A stretch of 20,788 nt of DNA from Deltaproteobacteria bacterium RIFOXYA12_FULL_61_11 (GCA_001799195.1 MGSU01000019.1:1-20788), one strand, 5' to 3'; positions 7,642 through 15,340 are shown, counted from the first letter of the stretch. Numbers and translations are program-made. Notes: generated from the letters alone by a model not told the origin.

Positions 7642-8226
7642 ATGTCCCATGAACGTCTCAGGTTGCTCGTCTGCACGCTCTTGACCTTTGCCGTGCTCCG
7701 AGCCGAGGCGACGACCTTCGTCGGGCAGGACCTGCCCACCTTCGTTCGGGATGCCGACCTAGTGGTGGTCGGTAAGGTCAAACAGTTACGTGCCGGACGT
7801 CTTGGGACGATGATTTACACCTATGCCCGGGTCCAGGTCGAAGAAACGGTCACCGGTGAGAACCGAGGGACCGAGGTCGTACTCGTCCTTCCCGGCGGGG
7901 TGAGCGGGGACCAGGGTATTCGCATCCACGGTTCTCCTCCGTTGCGCCTCGATGAGCGTTGCGTTTTCTTCCTCGAAGGCATGACCCATCAGCCACCGCC
8001 CGAGCTCGGGTTCGAGGGTCCGTATTTCCGGATTCTCGGTCTCGGCACCGGCCGCTATCGCATTGTCACTGATCCCGCGACCGGAGAGGACGTGGTGGTG
8101 GCCGCCGATCCCCAGACGCAAGGGAATACTGCGGGGGTCAAGGCCATGAGGACAGAGCAGAAAGGTGCCAGGCGTTTGACTGACTTGGTCCAGGAGATCA
8201 AGGGCACGAACGGAGGTTCCCGATGA
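7642..8226 (+). CDS. Exported protein of unknown function, coupled to a matrixin protease
   Basis: The 194-residue product begins with a signal peptide: a basic stretch, then a hydrophobic core of about residues 8-18, with likely cleavage after AEA at residue 23. The mature part is beta-rich. It opens with TFVGQDLPTFVRDADLVVVGKV and contains an IYTYARVQVEETVTG strand pair, VVLVLPGGVSGDQG and RLDERCVFFLEG. Similar small exported proteins are, as I recall, common beside matrixin proteases in myxobacteria-like genomes, but I cannot name a function. The ATG at 7642 has GAGGT six bases upstream and starts at the signal peptide; a longer in-frame extension into the hldE region is rejected. Its stop overlaps the protease start as ATGA, so the two are probably made together, perhaps as inhibitor, chaperone or partner. 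Confidence 0.8.
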   Translation: MSHERLRLLVCTLLTFAVLRAEATTFVGQDLPTFVRDADLVVVGKVKQLRAGRLGTMIYTYARVQVEETVTGENRGTEVVLVLPGGVSGDQGIRIHGSPPLRLDERCVFFLEGMTHQPPPELGFEGPYFRILGLGTGRYRIVTDPATGEDVVVAADPQTQGNTAGVKAMRTEQKGARRLTDLVQEIKGTNGGSR

Positions 8227-9404
8227 AGGACCGAACGCTGCGGTCAGGCTATCTGATAGGGCTGCTGCTGGCCGTCTTCTGTTCCACGCCGGTCAGCGCC
8301 TACAAGGTGATCTCCCAGAACGGCAACGAGGTGCGTTGGAACGGCGACAAGGTCCGTTTCGTGGTCAGCGCCAATGGTTCCGACGACTTCCACAACGGCC
8401 GCGATGGCGCCGGCAGTGAGCTCGACGAATTCACGGTGATCAACCGTTCGTTCGGCACCTGGCAGACCCTGGTCGGCAACGAGTTGAGCATTCTCGACGG
8501 TGGAAAGGTCAATGCAGTCGAGACCGGTATGGACGGCGAGAACACGATCGTCTTCGTCGAGAATAATTGGCGCGGGCTGCCGTTCCATCCACCGGAGGGG
8601 GCGCTGGCGGTGACGATCTCCAGTTTCGACTTCTCCAAGGGGCGCATCGTCGATAGCGACATCCACTTCAACGGGGAGTATTTCGATTGGGCCCTGGTCG
8701 ATGATCCCTCGGAGCAAGGTGCCGTGGATCTTGCCAGCATCGCCACGCACGAGATCGGCCACTTCCTGGGCTTGGAACATTCGTCCGAAGACCCGGGTGA
8801 ACGCAACGTCGTCTTGCGCGACGCGGCCATGTATTACAGCTCCCGACCGGGGGATATCAGCCAACGCGAGCTCAATGACGATGACCGCAAGGGTGTGACC
8901 CACATCTATCCGAGCAACGAAGCCGCGGTGCTCCAGCCTGCCCTGTACCAGGTTTCTCCTTCGAGTCTCGTCAACAGCTACCAGGGAGGCGTGGTCGAGC
9001 TGAGCATCAGCGGCGCCAATTTCCGGGCCAATTGCTCCTTCAAGCTGGTCAAGACCCGTTGCTCCAATTGCAGCGACATCACCGCGGTCGCGGTCAATAC
9101 CAACGGTTCCACGGCCACGGCTTGGTTCGATGTGACCGGTCAACCGGCGGGAAGCTATGATCTGATGGTGTACAACACCACCCAGAAGACCGACAACCTG
9201 CCCAACGCCGTCGAGATCCTGGAAGGCAATTACCGAAATTTCGGCTATAATGTCAATCAGGTGCAGCCTGCCGCCGAGCCTGTCGAGGAATATACCTATA
9301 CGGGTTGCGGGTTGGTTCGCGGGGTTGAGGCCAATACTGGGAACTGGGGCTGGCTGCTTGCCCTCGGGGCAGTGGCGTGGAGCTGGCGCCGTCGCCGCGG
9401 CTGA
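8223..9404 (+). CDS. Secreted matrixin-type zinc metalloprotease with MYXO-CTERM-like tail
   Basis: This 393-residue protein is predicted to be exported and envelope-anchored. A signal peptide spans residues 1-26 (cleavage after VSA). The catalytic domain (about 27-232) contains the full metzincin zinc site HEIGHFLGLEH (176-186), with three histidines and the catalytic glutamate, and a likely Met-turn methionine at 203 (AAMYYSS). Residues 240-335 form a beta-rich IPT/TIG-like domain with four cysteines (271, 280, 283 and nearby). The C-terminus has a cysteine at 362, a hydrophobic helix (about 375-387) and RRRR (389-392): the Cys/transmembrane/basic tripartite layout of MYXO-CTERM sorting signals. 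No obvious pro-domain cysteine switch was seen. It is coupled to the preceding exported protein by ATGA. Confidence 0.9.
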   Translation: MKDRTLRSGYLIGLLLAVFCSTPVSAYKVISQNGNEVRWNGDKVRFVVSANGSDDFHNGRDGAGSELDEFTVINRSFGTWQTLVGNELSILDGGKVNAVETGMDGENTIVFVENNWRGLPFHPPEGALAVTISSFDFSKGRIVDSDIHFNGEYFDWALVDDPSEQGAVDLASIATHEIGHFLGLEHSSEDPGERNVVLRDAAMYYSSRPGDISQRELNDDDRKGVTHIYPSNEAAVLQPALYQVSPSSLVNSYQGGVVELSISGANFRANCSFKLVKTRCSNCSDITAVAVNTNGSTATAWFDVTGQPAGSYDLMVYNTTQKTDNLPNAVEILEGNYRNFGYNVNQVQPAAEPVEEYTYTGCGLVRGVEANTGNWGWLLALGAVAWSWRRRRG

Positions 9405-10229
9405 CTATCCCTCACTCCTCTCTTTCCCGAAATCTCCGAACAGATCCGCCCGCACATGCTCGAGTACCGGGAGCGAGGCCCGTAGCTGAGTCTGGTAGGC
9501 GAGGTCGATAATGCCGAGCACGCTGGTCTCGCGGTCCTCGGCCCTGACCAAGACCTCTCCCCAGGGAGAGACGATCATTGAACGCCCGTGCGAGAGCCTT
9601 CCCTTGTAATGTTGGCCGAATTGGTTGCAGGCCACGAGGAAGACCTGGTTCTCGATCGCCCTGGCCCGCAAAAGTGGTTCCCAGTGGTCTTTGCCGGTGT
9701 GTTCGAGGAAGGCCGCGCTGAGGAGGATGACCTGAGCCCCTCGCAGGGTGAGAGCGCGGAAGAGTTCCGGGAAGCGTAGATCGTAGCAGGTCGCCAACCC
9801 GAGCCGGGCTCCCAGGGCCTCCACGGTGACGAGGGTCGAACCGGCCTCGATATGGGCAGATTCCATGACGCCTTTGCCCACGTAATCGAAGAGATGGATC
9901 TTGTCGTAGCGGGCCAGCACCTCGCCGGTCGGCCCGAGGAGGAACGTCGAATTCGTCCCGCGGCCTTCCGAGGAGCGGATCGCGATACCGCCGACCAGGA
10001 GGTGGATCCCGGTGAATTTAGCCAGGCGGCGCAGGGCCGAGAGAGTCGGCCCGTCCAGTTCTTCGATGTTCGCGGGGATCTCATGTTGCGGCACGATACG
10101 GTTGACGTTTTCGGGGAGGCAGATCAGCTCCGCACCGCGCTCGGCCAGGTCCTCGACGAACCCCGAGACCCGGCGCAGGTTGTCCTCGCAGCTCGCATTG
10201 GCGGTGAGTTGGACCAGACCTACGCGCAT
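9405..10229 (-). CDS. Carbon-nitrogen hydrolase (nitrilase superfamily, Nit1-like)
   Basis: This cytosolic amidase-type enzyme of 274 residues is the usual length for the Nit branch. The Glu-Lys-Cys triad is visible: E40 in LICLPEN, K110 in YDKIHLFD and C148 in CYDLRFPEL. The KIHLFD and CYDLRFPEL forms are typical of the Nit1/NitFhit group, whose characterised members hydrolyse deaminated glutathione; that activity is the best guess but not proven, and omega-amidase is the alternative. The ATG at 10229 has an excellent AGGAGG six bases upstream, so a TTG two codons earlier is rejected. It stands alone on the minus strand. Its stop codon directly abuts the stop of the convergent protease gene with no spacer. 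Confidence 0.9.
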   Translation of the reverse strand: MRVGLVQLTANASCEDNLRRVSGFVEDLAERGAELICLPENVNRIVPQHEIPANIEELDGPTLSALRRLAKFTGIHLLVGGIAIRSSEGRGTNSTFLLGPTGEVLARYDKIHLFDYVGKGVMESAHIEAGSTLVTVEALGARLGLATCYDLRFPELFRALTLRGAQVILLSAAFLEHTGKDHWEPLLRARAIENQVFLVACNQFGQHYKGRLSHGRSMIVSPWGEVLVRAEDRETSVLGIIDLAYQTQLRASLPVLEHVRADLFGDFGKERSEG

Positions 10230-10345
10230 GGGCAACCTCCTCGTTGGTGCTTCTTCGCCGGGGAGAGCCTAGGTTGCCGGCAACCCCTTGTCAACGAGGT
10301 CCTGCACGAGCCTTGGACAGGGAATTCCTACGGTGATTTTTCCCA

Positions 10346-10375
10346 TTGCCAAACCGGGTCGTTGGCTGCTATATC
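10346..10375 (+). promoter_or_regulatory. Promoter for tRNA-Thr
   Basis: TTGCCA (10346-10351) and TATATC (10370-10375) are separated by 18 nt. This predicts a start near 10382, about five bases before the mature tRNA 5' end, a sensible leader length. Confidence 0.6.
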
Positions 10376-10386
10376 GCCCCGTCTGG

Positions 10387-10462
10387 GCCAGGATAGCTCA
10401 GCTGGTAGAGCAGCTGATTCGTAATCAGCAGGTCGAGGGTTCGAGTCCCTTTCCTGGCTCCA
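10387..10462 (+). tRNA. tRNA-Thr (anticodon CGT)
   Basis: This is a 76-nt tRNA folded by hand. The acceptor stem is GCCAGGA/TCCTGGC; the D stem GCTC/GAGC has the AGCTGGTA loop. The anticodon stem GCTGA/TCAGC encloses the loop TTCGTAA, with CGT at 10420-10422 reading ACG (threonine). The variable loop is AGGTC, and the T arm has TTCGAGT. The discriminator is T and the CCA is encoded (10460-10462). All stems pair, with one G-T in the T stem. Confidence 0.97.
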
Positions 10463-10487
10463 TTCTTTCTTTTCCCAGCACTCATCC

Positions 10488-11534
10488 TTATTTCGCTCGC
10501 ATGCGCCGGACCAATTCGGCGGCGAGGGCGTCGCTGCCGTCGACCAGGGGGTCGTAGACCGGCAGGCCGAAGCGGCGGCGGTAGTCGAGGAAGAGGGACT
10601 CGCGTTCCGCGGGTGCGAGCTTCCGGCCGTTCACCGCGAAGCCGAGGTACTGCGGCACGCGCAGGTGGGAGAGGAGGTCGACATAGGTCTCGAGGATCGT
10701 CTCCAGTTCGGGGAGGTGCACCTGGGTGTCTTTGCAGCACAGGCGGGAGGGTTCGTGGCAGAAGAGCAGGTAGTGCGGCAGGGTGCCGTGGAGCAGACCC
10801 AGGGTCACCGCACCGTAGCCGGGATGGTGGATACCTCCCTGGCCTTCCACGACCAACACCTCCGCGTCTCGGTGCTCTTCCAGGAGGAGCGTTTCGACGG
10901 CTCCGGAGACGAAATCCGAGACTACGCTGTCCACGGCGAGGCCGTACCCGGCGATCATCATGCCGGTCTGGCCGGTGGGAAGGAAGCGAGCGTTGACGCC
11001 GAGGCGTTGCAGCGCAAAGGTCAATTCCAGGGCCGCGGTCATCTTGCCCAGGGCGCAGTCCGAGCCCACGGTCAAGACGATGGTGCAGGGGAGGTCGAGC
11101 GCTCTACAGGTGCCGACCGGATAGGTCCTGCTGTGCCGGCGGGTATCCCAAACCTTGCCGCCGTTCCTCGCCGCGGCGGCGGCTATGTCCGGTACGTCCA
11201 GGAGATGGTGGTGCAGGCCGTTCCAGATTTCCAGGCCGAGGTCGAGCGCCCGGACGAGGTCGGTGATCCACGTTGTCGGGAGGCTGCCGCCGCGAGGCGC
11301 GACGCCGAGGATCAGGAGATCGGGTTGCTCGGGCAGGAAGTCGTCTAAGCTCGCCTTGATCGGGGCTTCCGGGGAGCCGTGAGACCAGAGGTCCCCCACC
11401 CGCCGGCCTGCCAGGCTGCGATCCACGACTCCCAGGATGCGACCCGGTGGGTAGCGGAGCAGGCTCAGGGCGGTCTTCGCGAAGCGCCCACCAAACTCGT
11501 CCTGCGCATAGATGACGATGCGCCGCTCGGCCAT
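10488..11534 (-). CDS. DUF1611 (DgcN-like) P-loop protein
   Basis: This 348-residue protein of the DUF1611 family has an N-terminal Rossmann-like domain (about 1-145, RIVIYAQDEFGGRFAKTAL) and a C-terminal P-loop NTPase-like domain. The latter shows GSDCALGKMT (157-166), FLPTGQTGMMIAGYG (184-198) and VVEGQGGIHHPGYGAVTLGL (228-247). DgcN members of this family act with the epimerase DgcA in D-glutamate catabolism through N-acetylation. No dgcA is adjacent here, so that role is only a possibility and ligase or acyltransferase activity on another amino acid is equally open. The ATG at 11534 has AGAGGA just upstream. It follows the degenerate GGDEF gene by 9 bases and is probably cotranscribed with it. 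Confidence 0.85.
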   Translation of the reverse strand: MAERRIVIYAQDEFGGRFAKTALSLLRYPPGRILGVVDRSLAGRRVGDLWSHGSPEAPIKASLDDFLPEQPDLLILGVAPRGGSLPTTWITDLVRALDLGLEIWNGLHHHLLDVPDIAAAAARNGGKVWDTRRHSRTYPVGTCRALDLPCTIVLTVGSDCALGKMTAALELTFALQRLGVNARFLPTGQTGMMIAGYGLAVDSVVSDFVSGAVETLLLEEHRDAEVLVVEGQGGIHHPGYGAVTLGLLHGTLPHYLLFCHEPSRLCCKDTQVHLPELETILETYVDLLSHLRVPQYLGFAVNGRKLAPAERESLFLDYRRRFGLPVYDPLVDGSDALAAELVRRMRAK

Positions 11535-11543
11535 TCCGTCCTC

Positions 11544-12440
11544 TCAGTGGGTGTGCCGGAGGGGGAGGTTCTTCTCGAGCTCAGTGGTCGCCAGGGCAAG
11601 CATGGCCGCTGGGTCGACCACGGAAGGGTCGAAGAGTACCGACCCGAGGGTGCAACCGAGATGGAGCCGCCGACCCATGAAGGTGTACGTACGCTCCTGA
11701 AGGCGTTGGCGAATCTTCTCCCCCACGACGGCGGCACCTTCGGGTTTTGTACTGAGGAGGAGCAGGGCATAGCGATCGGGGGCCAGCGCACACGCGACGT
11801 CACTCTTGCGGATACAGGAGGTGAGCAGGCCGGCAAGGTCGCGTAACACCCTGGACCTCGCGGCGAGACCGAAACTCTGAACCAGGACCTCGAGGTCCTG
11901 GACCTGGACCAGGACGAGGGCGAAGCACTCGCCATGGCGCCGGGCCTTGGATAATTCCGTCGACAGGCGTTGCTGGAAATAACGGCCATTGTACAAGGTG
12001 GTTTCGGCGTCGAGCATGGCCAAACGCTCGAGTTCGCCACGCAGCAGGTGGGTTTCGGAATGAAGGCGTTGATTGACCCTGAGTACTTGCAGGAGGGACA
12101 GGGCCGTACCTTCTTCCCCCGACCCTACCCTCAGAAAACCTGTGTTGAACCGTTGGAACAGAGAAGTCAGTTCTTCGAGGGGCGGCTGGTTCTCGGCGAA
12201 GAGTACCAGGGGAAGATGAGCGTATTCGTCGACTTTTCGGAGTTCCACCAGGCTTCGGAAATCGTCCAACCTCGCCAGTTCCAAGCCCAAGAAGAGCGCT
12301 TCGACCGGTTGAGTGGCCAGTTCGAGCAAGAGGAGTTTGTAGTTACCGCTCGACGAGACCGTGCAGCCATCAGGAGCCAGAGCACGCTCGAAGAAGGCGA
12401 ACCATGTCTTGCTGCTGTCGACAACGAGGATCGAACCCAT
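11544..12440 (-). CDS. Degenerate receiver + degenerate GGDEF protein
   Basis: This 298-residue signalling-type protein has two domains, both apparently inactive. The receiver-like N-terminus (about 1-125) begins SILVVDSS, but the strand that should end in the phosphoacceptor aspartate reads ALFLGLEL, and the position expected to hold the conserved lysine reads GFLRVG. The C-terminal GGDEF-like domain (about 135-290) keeps the opening TLYNGRYF (148-154) and the terminal strand/helix pattern, but the GGDEF signature is replaced by APDRY (220-224). The usual DxD metal region is VQVQD (178-182). Diguanylate cyclase activity is therefore unlikely; a scaffold or effector role is inferred. The ATG at 12440 is used; a GTG immediately before it is equally possible. 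DUF1611 follows after 9 bases. Confidence 0.82.
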   Translation of the reverse strand: MGSILVVDSSKTWFAFFERALAPDGCTVSSSGNYKLLLLELATQPVEALFLGLELARLDDFRSLVELRKVDEYAHLPLVLFAENQPPLEELTSLFQRFNTGFLRVGSGEEGTALSLLQVLRVNQRLHSETHLLRGELERLAMLDAETTLYNGRYFQQRLSTELSKARRHGECFALVLVQVQDLEVLVQSFGLAARSRVLRDLAGLLTSCIRKSDVACALAPDRYALLLLSTKPEGAAVVGEKIRQRLQERTYTFMGRRLHLGCTLGSVLFDPSVVDPAAMLALATTELEKNLPLRHTH

Positions 12441-12482
12441 CACCCACCCGGACTACGCATGCTATCAGCAGAATGCCCTGCA

Positions 12483-12511
12483 ACTGTAATCGGGGCCTCG
12501 GGGAAATGCAA
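12483..12511 (-). promoter_or_regulatory. Candidate sigma-70 promoter for the receiver/GGDEF-DUF1611 pair
   Basis: On the minus strand, TTGCAT (12511-12506) and TACAGT (12488-12483) lie 17 nt apart, about 43 bases upstream of the gene start. The match is moderate. Confidence 0.35.
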
Positions 12512-12588
12512 TGAGGGATCGCCTGGGGAGGAAGCCACTCCGCAGCGTGACGTTCGGTGAATGCGGGAGCGGAGGTTCCGGTAGGACG

Positions 12589-12750
12589 TTAGCTGCGTTT
12601 GGCGCAGAACTCGGAGCGGGGTTTCTCGGCCAAGCGATCGTTGACCCGTTTCTCGAAGAATTTCACGAATTCGGAGAACTGGTCGAAGACGCTGGTGTAC
12701 TCCTTGTCCGTGAGGGTGTTGAACAGGTGGAAGGTCTTTTTGATGTCCAT
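12589..12750 (-). CDS. Small 53-residue protein of unknown function
   Basis: A short reading frame begins MDIKKTFHLFNTLTDKEY and ends CAKRS. Its ATG at 12750 is preceded by AGAGGTGA, a credible though closely spaced ribosome site. The composition is protein-like: a charged, amphipathic helical pattern with Phe repeated at intervals (TFHLF, SVFDQFSEFVKFFEKRV), as in small helical adaptor or dimerising proteins. It lies alone between rho (200 bases upstream) and the receiver/GGDEF gene, with no overlapping plausible gene. I do not recognise a family. The main doubt is length: a 53-codon frame can occur by chance in GC-rich DNA. Confidence 0.55.
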   Translation of the reverse strand: MDIKKTFHLFNTLTDKEYTSVFDQFSEFVKFFEKRVNDRLAEKPRSEFCAKRS

Positions 12751-12950
12751 GGTCACCTCTGCTCACTAGAGCGATGGCCTGGGCATGAAGAAGCAACAAG
12801 TGTTCCATTTGTTGTGATAAGCAAGAACAATTAGTTGGGTGCTGTCTATGATGCGGAGCACAACACTTTTCAGAGCCCATTGTGCAGAAATTCGGCAGAT
12901 GGACCAAACGATGAGGGCAGGTCGGACGTGGGGAGTGGGCGAGTAGTGGA

Positions 12951-14198
12951 TTATTGGTTCATGGAGAAGAGGAACTCGTCGTTGGTCTTGGTCTTGCCGA
13001 ATTTGTCGAGCAGGAATTCCATGCTGTCGATGGCGTTCAAGGGATGCAGGACCTTGCGCAGGACCCAGACCTTGTTGAGCACTTCCGGGGTCTGGAGCAG
13101 TTCTTCCTTCCGGGTCCCGGATTTATTGATATCCATGCAGGGGAAGATACGCTTTTCCATCAGTTTGCGGTCGAGGTGGATCTCGAGGTTTCCGGTTCCC
13201 TTGAATTCCTCGAAGATGACCTCGTCCATGCGGCTGCCGGTGTCGATCAGGGCCGTGGCCACGATGGTCAGGCTACCGCCTTCCTCTATATTACGAGCCG
13301 CTCCGAAGAAGCGTTTCGGGCGGTGCAGGGCATTGGAGTCGACACCGCCGGAGAGGATCTTGCCGCTGGGGGGCACCACCGTGTTGTAGGCTCGGGCCAA
13401 GCGGGTGATGCTGTCGAGCAGGATGACCACATCGCGTTTGTGCTCGACCAGGCGTTTGGCTTTCTCGATGACCATTTCAGCGACCTGGACGTGGCGTTGG
13501 GCCGGTTCGTCGAACGTGGAACTGACGACCTCGCCCTTGACCGTGCGTTCCATATCGGTGACTTCCTCGGGCCGTTCGTCGATGAGGAGCACCATCAGGA
13601 CGACTTCCGGATGATTGGTGGCGATAGAATTAGCCAATTCTTGCAACATCATGGTTTTGCCGGTCCTGGGCGGAGCGACGATGAGCGCGCGCTGGCCCTT
13701 GCCGATGGGGGTGAGGAGATCCATGATCCGCGTGGAGTACTTGGTCGGTTGGAACTCGAGCTTGAATTTCTCATCCGGGTACAGAGGCACCAAGTTGTCG
13801 AAAAGGACCTTCTGCCTGGCAGCCTCGGGTCCCTCGAAATTGATGTTCTCGACCTTGAGCAGGGCAAAATAACGCTCTGATTCTTTTGGTTGTCTGATTT
13901 GGCCTGACACCGTATCCCCGGTGCGCAGGTTGAACTTGCGTATCTGCGAAGGAGAAACGTAGATGTCGTCAGGACCCGGCAGGTAATTGGCGATGGGGGA
14001 GCGGAGGAAGCCGAAACCATCGGGGAGGGTTTCGAGCACACCGTCGCCGAAAATGTTGCCATCGCGTTCGCCGTTGGCCTGGAGAATGGCGAAGATCAGT
14101 TCCTGCTTCTTCAGGTTCGCCGTGTTCTCGATGTTGAAATCCCTGGCGAGTTGGGCCAATTCGGCGACCTTCATCTGCTTGAGTTCGTTGAGATTCAT
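12951..14198 (-). CDS. rho: Transcription termination factor Rho
   Basis: Rho is the hexameric RNA-dependent ATPase/helicase that ends transcription of untranslated RNA. The 415-residue product is of standard length. It has the Rho_N helical domain (1-45, [20 protein letters not shown]), the cold-shock-like RNA-binding domain (about 48-125, with GFGFLRSP and [18 protein letters not shown]), Walker A APPRTGKT (175-182), Walker B VVILLD (257-262) and the Q-loop region around [22 protein letters not shown]-loop and C-terminal elements such as [11 protein letters not shown] are present. The only unusual residue noted is T in APPRTGKT where many Rho proteins have A. The ATG at 14198 has a purine-rich AAGGAAAGCAGG leader. 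It is preceded by an approximately 240-nt leader, in keeping with genes whose Rho is autoregulated. Confidence 0.97.
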   Translation of the reverse strand: MNLNELKQMKVAELAQLARDFNIENTANLKKQELIFAILQANGERDGNIFGDGVLETLPDGFGFLRSPIANYLPGPDDIYVSPSQIRKFNLRTGDTVSGQIRQPKESERYFALLKVENINFEGPEAARQKVLFDNLVPLYPDEKFKLEFQPTKYSTRIMDLLTPIGKGQRALIVAPPRTGKTMMLQELANSIATNHPEVVLMVLLIDERPEEVTDMERTVKGEVVSSTFDEPAQRHVQVAEMVIEKAKRLVEHKRDVVILLDSITRLARAYNTVVPPSGKILSGGVDSNALHRPKRFFGAARNIEEGGSLTIVATALIDTGSRMDEVIFEEFKGTGNLEIHLDRKLMEKRIFPCMDINKSGTRKEELLQTPEVLNKVWVLRKVLHPLNAIDSMEFLLDKFGKTKTNDEFLFSMNQ

Positions 14199-14444
14199 CC
14201 TGCTTTCCTTCCTCTTTGTTGTGTCGTGGTTGTACTATCGATCCTCGAATTCGTTGCGGCTGTGACTGCATGCTGCTTCTGGTCGATGAACATGGAACGA
14301 GCCGGGACCGGCTTCGCTCGCGGAACCCCCGTGCTTCACACAATGATCATATGGTCCTTGGCGCCAATCCCAGGCATTCGGCGTTACCTTGGTGGGTGTA
14401 GTGATCAGATGCCCCGAGGACAGGGACTTCGATGATCGGGACAT

Positions 14445-14473
14445 CCTCTACACCGCATGACACCCCCTGTCAA
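14445..14473 (-). promoter_or_regulatory. Candidate sigma-70 promoter for rho
   Basis: On the minus strand a perfect TTGACA (14473-14468) is followed after 17 nt by TAGAGG (14450-14445), a partial -10. The start would be near 14438, giving a leader of about 240 nt before rho. Confidence 0.5.
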
Positions 14474-14500
14474 GCGAAAAGATCGAGGTTCCTCGAGAGG

Positions 14501-14529
14501 TTGACAAGGTCCGACTGGCGGGCCATGAG
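14501..14529 (+). promoter_or_regulatory. Candidate sigma-70 promoter for the BamD-like gene
   Basis: A perfect TTGACA (14501-14506), a 17-nt spacer and CATGAG (14524-14529), a weak -10 matching three of six bases, lie 41 bases before the gene start. Confidence 0.4.
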
Positions 14530-14570
14530 TCCCGGCAGTGGTCACCGAACCTACAAGGATCGTGTTTCTT

Positions 14571-15311
14571 ATGCGCTTCCTTATCCTTGGTATAATCATG
14601 GTGTTGTTCTTTTCTGCATGTGGGGGTCCCAAGCAGGATCCGACCATCCCCGGCGATCAAGTGCTCTACGAACGCGCTATGAGCCTGTATGGAGAGGAGA
14701 GTTACGAGGAAGCCCTGACCGTGTTCGAGCAACTCCTCCACGAACATCCGACCAGTCACTATGCGGCCAATGCCGAACTGCGCTCGGGCGATTGCTATTT
14801 CCAGCGCGAGAAATATGTCGAGGCTGCCGAAACCTTCAAGAATTTCGTCAAGCTCCATCCCGCCCATGTCCAGCTCGATTATGCCTATTTCAAGGCGGGC
14901 GAGTCGTATTTTCACCTTGCACCCTCGGCCATCGATCGGGATCTCGGTCATGCCGCGTCCAGCTTGGACAATTTCTCGAAACTGCGGGAATGTTGTCCCC
15001 AGAGTTCCTTCCTCGAACAGGCCGAGCCCATGGCCCGCGAGAACCTCAGCAAGCTGGCTCGAAGGATCCTGTACATCGGTGATTTCTATGCCAAGCGGGA
15101 CCAGCCCAAGGCCGCGTTGAACCGGTATCGACAAGTCCTGCGGGAATATCCCGGTCTCGGTCTCGAGGAGGAAACCGGCTGGAAGATCGGCCAATGCCTT
15201 CAGCAGCTCGGAGAGCGCCGGGAATTGGTCGAGCACGTCAAAGTCTTTTCCGAACAGCACCCGGCAAGTCCCTATCGGCAACGTCTCGAGGCGATGCTGG
15301 GTCCTCGTTGA
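14571..15311 (+). CDS. bamD: BamD-like outer-membrane assembly lipoprotein (TPR repeats)
   Basis: BamD is the lipoprotein of the BAM complex that binds BamA and nascent outer-membrane proteins at the periplasmic face of the outer membrane. The 246-residue product has a lipoprotein signal (residues 1-16, lipobox FSAC, lipidated C17) followed by tandem TPR-like helices. Residues 32-62 (YERAMSLYGEESYEEALTVF), 68-98 (LRSGDCYFQREKYVEAAETF), 103-140 and 163-195 (LARRILYIGDFYAKRDQPKAALNRY) match the BamD/YfiO arrangement closely, including the LA-IGDFY-KR segment. The start chosen is the ATG at 14571 with AAGGA about 11 bases upstream, since a GTG at 14538 would add residues before the signal peptide. 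Another exported TPR lipoprotein such as a YbgF relative is less likely. Confidence 0.85.
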   Translation: MRFLILGIIMVLFFSACGGPKQDPTIPGDQVLYERAMSLYGEESYEEALTVFEQLLHEHPTSHYAANAELRSGDCYFQREKYVEAAETFKNFVKLHPAHVQLDYAYFKAGESYFHLAPSAIDRDLGHAASSLDNFSKLRECCPQSSFLEQAEPMARENLSKLARRILYIGDFYAKRDQPKAALNRYRQVLREYPGLGLEEETGWKIGQCLQQLGERRELVEHVKVFSEQHPASPYRQRLEAMLGPR

Positions 15312-15340
15312 CTCCCGCCCGAGGCTCTCGATCCGGAAAG

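Larger units (their letters stand above)
14199..14570. other. Divergent intergenic region between rho and the BamD-like gene
   Basis: These 372 bases hold no convincing gene. The part from 14199 to about 14438 would be the rho mRNA leader if the minus-strand promoter below is used. A 69-codon minus-strand frame in it starts at 14444, inside or upstream of the predicted transcription start, so it is unlikely to be translated. A GC-rich self-complementary patch (AGCCGG-GA-CCGGCT, near 14300-14313) may fold. Two perfect TTGACA elements, one per strand, lie within about 40 bases of each other. Confidence 0.6.

Noticed and set aside
11544-12440. Active diguanylate cyclase
   Set aside because: The GGDEF motif is APDRY and metal-binding acids are missing, so synthesis of c-di-GMP is unlikely.
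12560-12588. Possible terminator after the small ORF (CGGA/TCCG pairing)
   Set aside because: Only a 4-bp stem without a T run; too weak to call.
12954-13880. 308-codon plus-strand frame opposite rho
   Set aside because: It mirrors rho codons and is rich in Gly, Asp and Glu; no protein family resemblance.
14235-14444. 69-codon frame in the rho leader as a leader peptide
   Set aside because: Its start lies at or upstream of the predicted transcription start and there is no ribosome site or recognisable peptide.
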